Shown here: positions 1-5,773 of the stretch, piece after piece
Position numbering within the stretch: position 1 is the stretch's first letter
How the letters are laid out: each line of letters starts with the position of its first letter
Assembly: GCA_016710435.1 (NCBI GenBank)
Contig: JADJVV010000008.1
Location: 1 to 46,301, forward strand
Direction: 5' to 3'
Source of the DNA: Hyphomicrobiales bacterium
GTDB lineage: Bacteria; Pseudomonadota; Alphaproteobacteria; Rhizobiales; Aestuariivirgaceae
Length of the DNA stretch: 46,301 nt
The notes under the pieces: generated by a model
The model's database searches: none
What the model was told of the DNA's origin: nothing
Seen by the model: the letters and a program-made list of their open reading frames with translations, nothing else
Made by a program: the position numbers and the translations under genes

Positions 1-8
1 GTTAGAAC

Positions 9-330
9 TTACCGGACTGCTGTCACCGTAGCGTTTGGATTTTCTTCGCACGCGGAAAGATACGCACGCACAAAATCAACCAGCCCGTCGTAATCGCCCC
101 ATTTATTCTCTGGGTCGAACTCCTGAAACTCTCGGGTCGCTCAGAAGCAGCGCCAAGCCTTCACGCAGCGGCTCGATCAACTGCGCCGCTTTTGTTATGC
201 CAATTTCTTCTGGCCTCCACAAGTGCTTGTAAATCCCCGCCGCACTAGCCATCTTGTTGAGGTTGTGGGTAATTTTACTGGCGTAAATCGTTGTTTCGCG
301 TACTTTGCTCAAACGCACGCTGAGGCTCAT
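9..330 (-). pseudogene. Conserved small cassette protein, frameshifted copy
   Basis: The ATG at 330 follows a GGAGGAAAC ribosome binding site, and the stop of the upstream gene overlaps it as TAATG. The right-end copy (44887-45210) reads 107 aa without interruption. This copy is 322 nt instead of 324, having lost one T and one C near 120-135, so the C-terminal third is out of frame. I think the break is a sequence error, because the protein is otherwise preserved. The product is a small, soluble, helical protein of unknown function; similar sequences are, as far as I recall, widespread in phages and mobile elements. It is the last gene of a cassette that ends at the attC-like element at 44846-44885. 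Confidence 0.65.
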
Positions 331-616
331 TATGTTTCCTCCGGTTGGCTCGTGGTTCGTCTTGCACGGGCTGTCGAATACTGGTTCGGCGTCTCGCGCA
401 ATGGCGATCCGCAAAGCCCCTCGCGGCGCAAGTAGTCCATCGCCATTGCCGGCAGGTCGTGTTCCGGCGCGGCTTCCGCAGCGACCTGGCGAGTTTCGCA
501 ACCAGCATAGCCAAGTCGCCCACGCTCCGTTGTAGGTCTTCGGCCTCTTCTTCGCACAGCCAGCCGTCAGGCAGTTCTGGCGGGTCTTCCGGGTCTCCCC
601 ATGCTTCCCAACTCAT
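330..616 (-). CDS. Hypothetical protein, one-base frameshift
   Basis: The start ATG at 616 follows GGAGAAAGG and lies just after the attC-like element 645-701. The N-terminal part begins MSWEAWGDPEDPPELPDG, and the C-terminal part contains DLPAMAMDYLRREG in another frame. The span is 287 nt, one base short of 96 codons. The right-end copy has an additional T in the run near 474 that restores the frame, so this is probably a deletion error. The stop TAA overlaps the next ATG (TAATG), arguing for coupled translation with the downstream gene. In the right copy a C-to-T change makes an earlier stop. Function unknown; it shares a cassette with the gene at 9-330. Confidence 0.6.
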
Positions 617-644
617 GGTCTATCCTTTCTCCGTTTCACCAGCC

Positions 645-701
645 GCCGAACCCGGCAGTCCAGCGGACGCCGTTCTGGCGCCGCTGACTTCTGTGTTATG
701 C
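645..701 (-). other. attC-like recombination site (site C)
   Basis: 57 bp. In gene orientation (minus) it runs from GCATAAC (701-695) to GTTCGGC (651-645). The TAA stop of the upstream gene (698-696) sits inside the first box. The arms AGTCCAGCGG and CCGCTGACT pair over 9 bp with one extrahelical C, and an inner CGCC/GGCG stem follows. Length, box spacing, bulged base and stop-in-box are hallmarks of integron attC sites. The last box deviates from GTTRRRY at one base. In the right copy (45518-45574) the box GTTATGC reads GTTAGCC on the plus strand. Confidence 0.75.
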
Positions 702-899
702 CCCATACGGTGCGCCAAGTTTCTCAGCCGCTGCGTCGAGCCTGCGCAGATGCACCTGCTGCTTCCGCTTCAGCGCCTTCACTACAGTCTGCGCACCGCT
801 CACTCGCTCAAGTATGTTTATCGCGGCCTCGGTCAACTCAATATCCCGGTGGGCATGTGAGTAGTCGTTCAGGTGCTTGCGCTTCGTTTTTTCGCCCAT
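696..899 (-). CDS. Hypothetical cassette protein, 67 aa
   Basis: The start ATG at 899 is preceded by GGAGGAACT; an earlier in-frame ATG at 926 has no such site. The product begins MGEKTKRKHLNDYSHAHRD and is highly charged with a predicted helical centre (TEAAINILERVSGAQTVV) and a basic stretch. No known domain recognised. The TAA stop lies in the first box of the attC-like site 645-701, and attC-like site 923-982 lies upstream of the start, so the gene occupies a complete single-gene cassette of about 278 bp. The right-end copy (45569-45768) is frameshifted. Confidence 0.7.
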   Translation of the reverse strand: MGEKTKRKHLNDYSHAHRDIELTEAAINILERVSGAQTVVKALKRKQQVHLRRLDAAAEKLGAPYGA

Positions 900-922
900 A
901 GTTCCTCCAAGTAGTTGCCGTG

Positions 923-982
923 GCATAACACGGCGATCCAGGCGCGACCGCCTTCGGCGTCGGCCTGATCTAAGCGTTCTGC
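923..982 (-). other. attC-like recombination site (site D)
   Basis: 60 bp. In gene orientation it runs from GCAGAAC (982-976) to GTTATGC (929-923). The arms GATCCAGGC (935-943) and GCCTGATC (963-970) pair with one extrahelical C, and an inner CGAC...GTCG stem-loop lies between them. It lies between the stop at 987 and the ribosome binding site of the gene starting at 899. The right-end copy is at 45792-45850 (59 bp) and keeps both boxes and the bulged stem. Confidence 0.75.
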
Positions 983-986
983 GTCT

Positions 987-1226
987 TCAATGCGCCCGCT
1001 CAGAGCGCCAGTTACGCCCATCTTGCGTCTTGGCGATGTATGCTGCTGCGATTTCGAGTCGTTTAACCGTTTCCGGCTGCCCAACAGTGGCGCACATTCC
1101 GCGGCTGCACACACTAACCAACATCATCAGCGCATTTGCAACATCATGCACCGTGTTGCATTTGCAGGCGTTAACGTAGTCCTGACTAATCTTTCCAGCA
1201 ATTACTTCGGCTTCTTCAGGTGTAAT
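987..1226 (-). pseudogene. Small conserved protein, start codon lost in this copy
   Basis: The right-end copy (45855-46097) is an intact 80-aa gene starting ATG ATT ACA after an AAAGGAGCG ribosome binding site. Here one A is missing from the start codon (CAGATTACA in place of CATGATTACA on the minus strand), while the rest of the frame is preserved with a single M-to-I change. A one-base deletion error is the simplest explanation. The protein contains an ITPEEAEVIAGK-like N-terminus and a Cys-containing middle (SVCSRGMCATVG). Function unknown. It lies in its own cassette between attC-like sites 923-982 and 1249-1299. Confidence 0.6.
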
Positions 1227-1248
1227 CTGTTCGCTCCTTTTTCGGTTG

Positions 1249-1299
1249 TCAGAACCTTACGGATGTACTAGTTGTCATCGGCTCACCTCAGCGTTAGGC
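1249..1299 (-). other. attC-like recombination site, degenerate (site E)
   Basis: 51 bp. In gene orientation it runs from GCCTAAC (1299-1293) to GTTCTGA (1255-1249). The TAA stop of the upstream gene (1296-1294) lies inside the first box. The internal hairpin is weak (GATG/CATC around an ACTAGT palindrome), so the central part may be rearranged. The RBS AAAGGAGCG and the start of the next gene follow directly. The right copy is at 46118-46168. Confidence 0.55.
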
Positions 1300-1542
1300 A
1301 TCGTGCAGGCACGGGCCGTATTCGTTGCCGCGGTCCATCCCGCGGACCGAGATTTCGATTTCACCTCTCACAAAATCGTAGATGACTGAGCGCACAACTT
1401 CCGCGCCAAACCCATACCGCAACGTAATGAACTCCCCCTCCCTCGGTACGGCCGTAATTTCCCCGTTGAAGATGCACTTTGGCTTCCAGCTGTCGTGGTC
1501 CGCCGCTGATCCATCCCAACTTGTCCAGACTGTCGCTTTCAT
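1294..1542 (-). CDS. Hypothetical cassette protein, 82 aa
   Basis: The start ATG at 1542 follows GGAGAAACG, 13 nt after the GTTAGGC box of attC-like site 1555-1618. The product begins MKATVWTSWDGSAADHDSW and has a beta-rich look (GEFITLRYGFGAEVVRSV). No domain recognised. The TAA stop lies in the GCCTAAC box of the next attC-like site, so gene plus site make a single-gene cassette of about 306 bp. The right-end copy is cut by the end of the window and shifted by a small indel. Confidence 0.7.
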   Translation of the reverse strand: MKATVWTSWDGSAADHDSWKPKCIFNGEITAVPREGEFITLRYGFGAEVVRSVIYDFVRGEIEISVRGMDRGNEYGPCLHDA

Positions 1543-1554
1543 CGTTTCTCCTAT

Positions 1555-1618
1555 GCCTAACATTTGCGTCAACGCGGACGCTCCGCTTCGCTACGCGCCG
1601 GTTACGCCAGCGTTAGGT
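1555..1618 (-). other. attC-like recombination site, best example (site F)
   Basis: 64 bp. In gene orientation it runs from ACCTAAC (1618-1612) to GTTAGGC (1561-1555); both boxes fit RYYYAAC...GTTRRRY exactly. The arms GCGTAAC (1601-1607) and GTTGACGC (1566-1573), read on the minus strand, pair over 7 bp with one extrahelical base, extended by GC pairs and a CTCCGCTTCGCTACG-type central segment. The preceding gene stops directly before it (1619) and the next gene's RBS and ATG follow within 13 nt. Confidence 0.85.
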
Positions 1619-1948
1619 TTACTTCCCGCACTCTCCGCGCAGTTCTTCCATGCACTGCCACAAACGCCCGTCGCCGCTCTTCTTGTGCGTCGTGGTGTCC
1701 CATGCGTCCATCGCGCGCTGCATAACATACTGCTGGCGATCAATCATTGCTGCGGCCTGTGAAAGCGCCATCTCAAGGCCCGCGATCACGTCCGCGCTGT
1801 TTGTTCCGTCATGCGGGCTCTTTGCATACAGTGGCTGCTGTTCAATCGCGAGGTCTGTGCCCCACTTCCATGGCGGCACCTCAGTCAGCCTCCACTGGAA
1901 TTTGTCAACTCCCATTATCGGGCGGTAGCGCCATGCAACGATGTTCAT
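1619..1948 (-). CDS. Hypothetical protein, 109 aa
   Basis: The start ATG at 1948 overlaps the stop of the upstream gene as ATGA, which decides this start over the in-frame ATG at 1978. The product begins MNIVAWRYRPIMGVDKFQWR and ends in a helical, Cys-containing tail (LWQCMEELRGECGK). The N-terminus resembles short phage proteins that open with a W-R-Y-R motif, but I recognise no function. It is the last of five tightly packed genes between attC-like sites at 3213 and 1618. Confidence 0.7.
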   Translation of the reverse strand: MNIVAWRYRPIMGVDKFQWRLTEVPPWKWGTDLAIEQQPLYAKSPHDGTNSADVIAGLEMALSQAAAMIDRQQYVMQRAMDAWDTTTHKKSGDGRLWQCMEELRGECGK

Positions 1949-2169
1949 TTCGTCACCTGCGGCGGGGGCGTCAAGCACTCGGCCTGCAAGAAAGCAATGG
2001 TCGGCGCCTCTTTTCGCAGCGCGTAATACTCCACCTGCACCTTGGCGCTCCCGATCATCTTGCCTGCCAAGTTGGCAAGTTCTGCCGCTTCGCCGGGATT
2101 CATCTCGCCAGCGCGCAGCTTGGCGAACACGTCTGCCAGTTGGCCGCGCAGTTCATCCACGTTTTTCAT
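1945..2169 (-). CDS. Conserved small phage protein, 74 aa
   Basis: The start ATG at 2169 lies within the end of the upstream gene (17-nt overlap), with AAAGGGCGATCA as ribosome binding site. The product (MKNVDELRGQLADVFAKL...) is a short all-helical protein ending near EYYALRKEAPTIAFL. As I recall, very similar proteins are common in phages of Gram-negative bacteria and lack an assigned function. The stop overlaps the next start (ATGA). Confidence 0.75.
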   Translation of the reverse strand: MKNVDELRGQLADVFAKLRAGEMNPGEAAELANLAGKMIGSAKVQVEYYALRKEAPTIAFLQAECLTPPPQVTK

Positions 2170-2578
2170 TGATCGCCCTTTTCAGTTTTAGTAGTTCACG
2201 TTGACATTCCACCAGCGGTAGAGGAATGTCAGCCGATTTCAGTCCAACGCTGGCCGCGAGCATTCGTCGTACATAGGCTGTGCTCAGTTTGTCACGCTGC
2301 CGCGCCATGTTTTCTTTGGATATGTTCCGCCGCTTGTCTGGGTTTGCCGCGACCCACGCCACCGCCCGCGCTTTCACAGCCTTCGCGTTGCCCTCGTACC
2401 ATGCCCGGAAGTAGGCCGCGCCTTCTATCGTCTGGTGCGGCTTCACAGTTTGCGCCGCGTACCAAGCCCTGTGCCTTGCTCTTTCGCATGCTTTGCACTC
2501 GCTGCGGGGGCCTCTGTAGGCGGTCGCCGGCTTCTCGCCTTTGCAAGTTTGACAGGTTTTTTGCACATTCTCATTCAT
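2153..2578 (-). CDS. Cys-rich phage protein, possible zinc-binding HNH-like, 141 aa
   Basis: The ATG at 2578 is chosen because GGAGAAGGCA precedes it; the in-frame ATG at 2593 lacks a site. The N-terminus has the pair CQTCKG and ECKACERARHRAW about 20 residues apart, a zinc-ribbon arrangement often found at the start of phage HNH-type or recombination-associated proteins. The remainder is basic and helical (NPDKRRNISKENMARQRDKL). No HNH catalytic core is clear. It overlaps both neighbours by 8-17 nt, implying one polycistronic message. Confidence 0.65.
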   Translation of the reverse strand: MNENVQKTCQTCKGEKPATAYRGPRSECKACERARHRAWYAAQTVKPHQTIEGAAYFRAWYEGNAKAVKARAVAWVAANPDKRRNISKENMARQRDKLSTAYVRRMLAASVGLKSADIPLPLVECQRELLKLKRAINEKRG

Positions 2579-2975
2579 TGCCTTCTCCGCCAAGCGGCCT
2601 AGCGTCAGCCGTCGGCATTGCGCGGACCAAATGTATCAGCGTGCAATCGTCACCATCTGCGAGATGGCCGTTCTCGTCCAGTGTTCGCTGGATGGCGGTT
2701 TCCAGTCGCAACTTCTCGCCACGCAACTTCTCAATTTCGGCTGCAGCGCTGTTCCCCACAAGCCCGAGCGCCTCTGCCCACAATCTCGGGATGGTGACAT
2801 CCACTCCACCGCCGCCAGCTAGCCATCCAGCGCCCGCTTCGAACTGCACTGCGTTTAGCTCAAGGTGCACCGGGCAATTTCCGTCGTCATCAAGTTCAAG
2901 GAGGTCCTGGTAGAGGTGAAACCCGGCACCCGTCTTTTCGTCTATCCGGTACAAAATCGTTTGTTTCGTGCTCAT
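2571..2975 (-). CDS. Hypothetical protein, 134 aa
   Basis: The start ATG at 2975 follows GGAGAAGAAACG. The product begins MSTKQTILYRIDEKTGAGFHL and has a C-terminal coiled-coil-like helix (AAAEIEKLRGEKLRLETAIQ). A Gly-rich segment (WLAGGGGVDVTIPRLWAE) lies in the middle. Function unknown. The upstream gene's repaired stop at 2990 falls directly before the ribosome binding site, supporting the repaired reading of that gene. Confidence 0.65.
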   Translation of the reverse strand: MSTKQTILYRIDEKTGAGFHLYQDLLELDDDGNCPVHLELNAVQFEAGAGWLAGGGGVDVTIPRLWAEALGLVGNSAAAEIEKLRGEKLRLETAIQRTLDENGHLADGDDCTLIHLVRAMPTADARPLGGEGNE

Positions 2976-2989
2976 CGTTTCTTCTCCGG

Positions 2990-3198
2990 TTAGTCAGCAG
3001 CAACCTCGCAGCATTCAGGCGCATGGTCTGGGTTGTTTGCGTAGTATGGCTGTCCCCATTCGGGCAGCACTCGCCATTCACCTGCTCTGCGGCATCCCAA
3101 TCTGCGCCATATATGGCGTTCGCCTCTTCCAGCGTAAGGCACTGCCCTTGCGCTGTAGTTGGAGATCCGCACCATCCGCATCTAAACACCTTTATCAT
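2990..3198 (-). CDS. Cys-rich small protein, one-base frameshift
   Basis: The start ATG at 3198 follows AAGGAGATAGCG, directly after attC-like site 3213-3284. The first half reads MIKVFRCGWCGSP... in one frame, and the second half, ending GQPYYANNPDHAPECCEVAAD, reads in another. The switch falls in the CCC run near 3056. The 209-nt span is one base short of 70 codons. The repaired frame ends just before the next gene's RBS, whereas the unrepaired frame would overlap that gene by 80 nt. It has five or more Cys including CGWC, suggesting metal binding. Confidence 0.6.
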
Positions 3199-3212
3199 CG
3201 CTATCTCCTTAT

Positions 3213-3284
3213 GGCTAACCCGTCGTTCGAGCCGGACCCTCCGGCGATAATGCCGCCGTCGGGCCGCTCACCTTCACGTTAGAT
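3213..3284 (-). other. attC-like recombination site (site G)
   Basis: 72 bp. In gene orientation it runs from ATCTAAC (3284-3278) to GTTAGCC (3219-3213). The arms GAGCCGG (3229-3235) and CCGCTC (3264-3269) pair with one extrahelical C, with a further GCCGG/CGGC-rich inner stem. The RBS AAGGAGATAGCG and ATG of the following gene lie within 15 nt of the last box. It is the most upstream attC-like element I find in the leftward block, so it marks the border between ordinary early genes and the cassette-like segment. Confidence 0.7.
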
Positions 3285-3562
3285 CGCGATTCAGCATGGC
3301 ACTCATAGTCGTGTTCGCATCGAATGCAGTTCATTCCAACGCTGTCTGCCTCGAATTTGTCACACACTGGCGGCAGATTGTACGGGTCGTTCCATTCGTT
3401 ATTATCGCAAACGCATCCGTCAGGCCGGCTTACGTGCGGTTCCAGCCGCTCCCCGCAGTGCGGGCAATTGGTAATGTTCATTTCTCTCTCAGATAATCCT
3501 ACGCAGCCTACTGTGTTGTCCAGGATGCGCTTGACGCGATCGGCGGGGGTCATTTCTTTCAT
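3215..3562 (-). CDS. Zinc-ribbon-like small protein, up to 115 aa
   Basis: ATG at 3562 overlaps the upstream stop (ATGA); ATG at 3553 is better spaced from the GAGGA motif and may be the true start. The middle holds NCPHCGERLEPH, then CVC, PPVC, and CIRCEHDYECH, so two CxxC pairs and several further Cys/His residues suggest metal binding. The last 25 residues read straight through attC-like site 3213-3284 to a TAG in its final box. This is unusual, and a small indel may hide an earlier stop. Function unknown. Confidence 0.6.
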   Translation of the reverse strand: MKEMTPADRVKRILDNTVGCVGLSEREMNITNCPHCGERLEPHVSRPDGCVCDNNEWNDPYNLPPVCDKFEADSVGMNCIRCEHDYECHAESRSNVKVSGPTAALSPEGPARTTG

Positions 3563-3810
3563 CCTCGAATGGCGTTGCTATTCCACAAGATCGTCGCAGC
3601 CAGATGCCCGATTCCGACATCCCAATTGGCGGAAGTTGGCCCTCGCGCGCCGCAGTCTCGGCAAAGGACGGCGTAGATCGATGGTGCGCTGTCGCGGCGC
3701 ACCTCGAAGGCCGTAACTGCCACTTCCCGGCTACCGCAGAACGGGCAGTCTGATGGATGTCGGAACGCGCTGGTGTCTGGTTCGGCGCGAGAGCTTCTGT
3801 CCGGAGTCAT
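3559..3810 (-). CDS. lar: Lar-family restriction alleviation protein
   Basis: The 83-aa product has the Lar signature: a CPFCGS knuckle at residues 22-27, CRDCGARGP at 50-58, and a C-terminal ILWN motif. Lar of Rac prophage modulates type I restriction-modification so that unmodified DNA is less restricted; many phages carry short zinc-ribbon homologues. The start ATG at 3810 follows GAGGATATGAG and overlaps the previous stop (ATGA). Its place among tightly coupled early genes suits an immediate early anti-restriction role. Family assignment is fairly safe; activity is inferred. Confidence 0.8.
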   Translation of the reverse strand: MTPDRSSRAEPDTSAFRHPSDCPFCGSREVAVTAFEVRRDSAPSIYAVLCRDCGARGPTSANWDVGIGHLAATILWNSNAIRG

Positions 3811-4027
3811 CTCATATCCTCATACCGAATGCGAATGCAATTCCCCTTGCCGTCGATGTCTCGTTTCTCGATCAGTCCGCAAAGGTCAAAGTATTCGACG
3901 CAATCTGAAACACGCTCGCGCGTCGCGTCGTCGAAGAATGTCTGAAGGCTCCACCATTCATTTCCGTCCAGCCGCATGATGAATTTGCATTCTTGTCGCT
4001 CGCCCCCTGCTGCGTCGATATGCTCAT
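3807..4027 (-). CDS. Paralogue of the gene at 4794-5108, one-base frameshift
   Basis: ATG at 4027 overlaps the upstream stop (ATGA). After about nine codons the frame must shift by one base at the GGGGG run near 4005-4009. Restoring one G gives a 73-aa product that stops in an ATGA overlap with the Lar gene, and the 221-nt span is one base short of 74 codons. The repaired protein contains RQECKFIMRLDGNEWW, TFFDDATRERV and GLIEKRDIDGKGNCIRIR. It therefore matches the C-terminal two thirds of the 104-aa protein at 4794-5108. The two copies flank the PAPS-reductase-like gene. Function unknown. Confidence 0.65.
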
Positions 4028-4797
4028 GACGAGTATTCCTGTTCGGCCATCTCGCAGAAAAACGAACACGACGGAAGCGGCTCGCCTCTGTATGGTTCCC
4101 CTTGTGGCAATTCGCGGAGCGGGAACCGCTGCCCTTCCAGCGGGCCAGACCGATGGAAAAGAATTCTGGCGTTGTCGCCGTGAAGCGCGGCCACCTTGTC
4201 CTCTGCTTGCGCTAACCTCTCGAACTGGTCGGGGAAGTCTTCTCGGATCGCCCGGAAATATCCCTGACCTCCTTTGACGCAACCGATGCAATTCGCGTTG
4301 TCGTAACCGAGTCGGTACATCATCGGCAGTACTAGCCCGGCGCGTTGTACCATCGCTTTGCAATCTTCCTTCGTCAGACCGTGTTCTATCAAAGGAACGA
4401 GAACCGGTCGATCAGGGTTCCGCTCGATGAAATCCTCATACCGATGCACTTCTTCTGCGGTATAGCCAAGAACCATCACGTCCCCCGGCTGTTTCCATGC
4501 ATCGAGCAGCCCGCGCTTGATGCGACGAGTACAGGCGGCACCATTCTGCCCTTTTATGAAGCCGACAGTCTCAAAGACTTCTATCGCGCTGGCGTTGTAT
4601 TTGGCGTCTCGTAGGGTGACTATTTCTCGACCGAACCATTTCTCGCAGTCTTGAAAAAATCGCCGATTGTCCGCGTGTTCTTCGGCAATGAACGCATTTA
4701 CGATCACGCAGTCGTCTCCGTATTTGGCGAGCGTGAGTTTAGTCGCGATTGCAGACGCTGCACCACAGGAGAATTGGCAAACAATACGAGGGCTCAT
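4024..4797 (-). CDS. PAPS reductase-like / adenine nucleotide alpha-hydrolase family protein
   Basis: 257 aa. The N-terminus has QFSCGAASA (residues 8-16), the modified PP-loop of phage proteins annotated as phosphoadenosine phosphosulfate reductases. HADNRRFFQDCEKWFG, a GYTAEEVHR motif, CIGCVKGGQGY and a C-terminal CSFFC pair (C244, C248) follow. The family binds ATP or PAPS through the PP-loop. Relatives act in sulfate reduction, tRNA thiolation and DNA phosphorothioation (DndC). Which reaction the phage protein performs is unknown; the Cys pairs suggest an iron-sulfur cluster or zinc. ATGA overlaps join it to both neighbours, including the two paralogous small genes, so it probably acts in the same early unit as Lar. 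Confidence 0.85.
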   Translation of the reverse strand: MSPRIVCQFSCGAASAIATKLTLAKYGDDCVIVNAFIAEEHADNRRFFQDCEKWFGREIVTLRDAKYNASAIEVFETVGFIKGQNGAACTRRIKRGLLDAWKQPGDVMVLGYTAEEVHRYEDFIERNPDRPVLVPLIEHGLTKEDCKAMVQRAGLVLPMMYRLGYDNANCIGCVKGGQGYFRAIREDFPDQFERLAQAEDKVAALHGDNARILFHRSGPLEGQRFPLRELPQGEPYRGEPLPSCSFFCEMAEQEYSS

Positions 4798-5108
4798 CTC
4801 AGATCCTCATGCCGAATGCGAATGCAAGGCCCCTTGTCGTCGATGTCTCGTTTCTCGATCAGGCCGTTCATGTCGAGGTATTCGAGGCACATACGCTCGC
4901 GAGTCTCCTCGTCGAAGAATGTCGGAACGATCCACCAGTCCTCGCCGTCAATCTGCCTGGCGAATTTGCATTCTTGGTAGATTGTCCAGACCGCCGTCTC
5001 AATAGCGAGTCGTCGTTCAAGCCCTCGCACTCTCTCCCTCCTGGCGATCGCATCGGCCCCTGCGTCCATCGCGGCTTTCCATTCTTCAACGTCGGAGTCT
5101 GTACTCAC
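4794..5108 (-). CDS. Conserved hypothetical protein, 104 aa
   Basis: The start is a GTG at 5108 that overlaps the upstream stop (GTGA), with no strong ribosome binding site, so translation is probably coupled. The N-terminal half is a charged helix (ARRERVRGLERRLAIETAVW). The C-terminal half is shared with the gene at 3807-4027: YQECKFARQIDGEDWWIVP, FFDEETRERM and GLIEKRDIDDKGPCIRIRHE. The stop overlaps the PAPS-reductase-like start (ATGA). No function recognised; the duplicated flanking arrangement hints that it works with the enzyme. Confidence 0.7.
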   Translation of the reverse strand: MSTDSDVEEWKAAMDAGADAIARRERVRGLERRLAIETAVWTIYQECKFARQIDGEDWWIVPTFFDEETRERMCLEYLDMNGLIEKRDIDDKGPCIRIRHEDLR

Positions 5109-5305
5109 GACCGCGGCCCCTGCTGCGCCGAATAGTCAGGCGACCGAAGATCAGGAGTGGGAAGCTCGATCGCCCCGGCGTAGAGCATGGCGACGATGCA
5201 TAGCGCCAGGATGATCGAGGCGTAGATGACGGCATAGGCGAGCATCTCCATGCCGCGATCGTCGTCGGCTTGAGGCTCGACGATGCGTGGGTTTGGTTTG
5301 GTCAC
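5105..5305 (-). CDS. Small membrane protein, 66 aa
   Basis: The GTG start at 5305 overlaps the upstream stop (GTGA). After a hydrophilic N-terminus (TKPNPRIVEPQADDDRG) there is one clear transmembrane helix around AYAVIYASIILALCIVAMLY, then a short hydrophilic tail. With about 24 residues before the helix it resembles many single-pass early phage proteins. I cannot assign a function. A lysis role is unlikely because the lysis genes are at the other end of the genome. Confidence 0.65.
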   Translation of the reverse strand: MTKPNPRIVEPQADDDRGMEMLAYAVIYASIILALCIVAMLYAGAIELPTPDLRSPDYSAQQGPRS

Positions 5306-5490
5306 TTCGGCTGCTCCTGTGTCGCCGACTGCAGATCGTTCAGCAACTGGCGGATCAGCGTGGGGCAGCAGTGGTGCGCCATCCAGTCGGTCAGGTACCC
5401 AAGCGCCCATGCTTCATGGTGCCCACTGGACGGCCGGTCCTCTGATGCCTTGGCTATCAGGGATGCTCTGATCTTGGTTGCGTCGGTCAT
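5302..5490 (-). CDS. Hypothetical protein, 62 aa
   Basis: ATG at 5490 follows a strong AAGGAGGATAT ribosome binding site, so this gene may re-initiate translation for the coupled series downstream (5305, 5108, 4797, 4027, 3810). The product begins MTDATKIRASLIAKASEDRP and includes a Cys-Cys pair in WMAHHCCPTLIRQLL. No domain recognised. Confidence 0.65.
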   Translation of the reverse strand: MTDATKIRASLIAKASEDRPSSGHHEAWALGYLTDWMAHHCCPTLIRQLLNDLQSATQEQPK

Positions 5491-5502
5491 ATATCCTCCT
5501 TG

Positions 5503-5754
5503 TTATCGATGACAACTGCAGTTTGAGCAAAACGTGTTCGCGTAGTTGTTAGCCACTCCACCATATCCACAAACATAGCATTTCCACCCTGTTCCAGTGT
5601 CTGGGTGATGCAACCGCTGTTCGTCATACGGCATCGCTGTTGCTGCATCGTGTTCATCAAAGCATTCCTTTGAGTGACTCCATCCATCTGTACAACCGCA
5701 ATTTGTTCCTTTGCATGGCGGCAAATTGCTCACTGTCTTGGTTGCGTTGGTCAT
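5503..5754 (-). CDS. Cys-rich hypothetical protein, 83 aa
   Basis: ATG at 5754 is preceded by AAGGAATCACGAC. The product has at least nine Cys: PPCKGTNCGC, ECF, then CYVCGYGG and FCSNCSC, forming two or more CxxC-type knuckles typical of small zinc-binding phage proteins. The last part resembles a rubredoxin-type or zinc-ribbon fold. Function unknown; probably nucleic-acid or protein binding. Confidence 0.6.
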   Translation of the reverse strand: MTNATKTVSNLPPCKGTNCGCTDGWSHSKECFDEHDAATAMPYDEQRLHHPDTGTGWKCYVCGYGGVANNYANTFCSNCSCHR

Positions 5755-5773
5755 AGTCGTGATTCCTTAAAGG

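Larger units (their letters stand above)
1..1433. repeat. Terminal repeat, left copy
   Basis: This block matches 44879-46301 over its whole length with scattered substitutions and 1-2 nt indels, giving a unit genome length of about 44,878 bp. The indels break different genes in the two copies: the first gene is broken here and intact at the right, while the third and fifth are intact here and broken at the right. Independent errors at two contig ends of a circular or permuted genome explain this better than a genuine direct terminal repeat, whose copies would normally be identical. Confidence 0.9.

Noticed and set aside
1..1433. True direct terminal repeat used in packaging
   Set aside because: The two copies differ by many indels that break different genes, whereas packaging repeats are identical. 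An assembly overlap of a circular or permuted genome is more likely.
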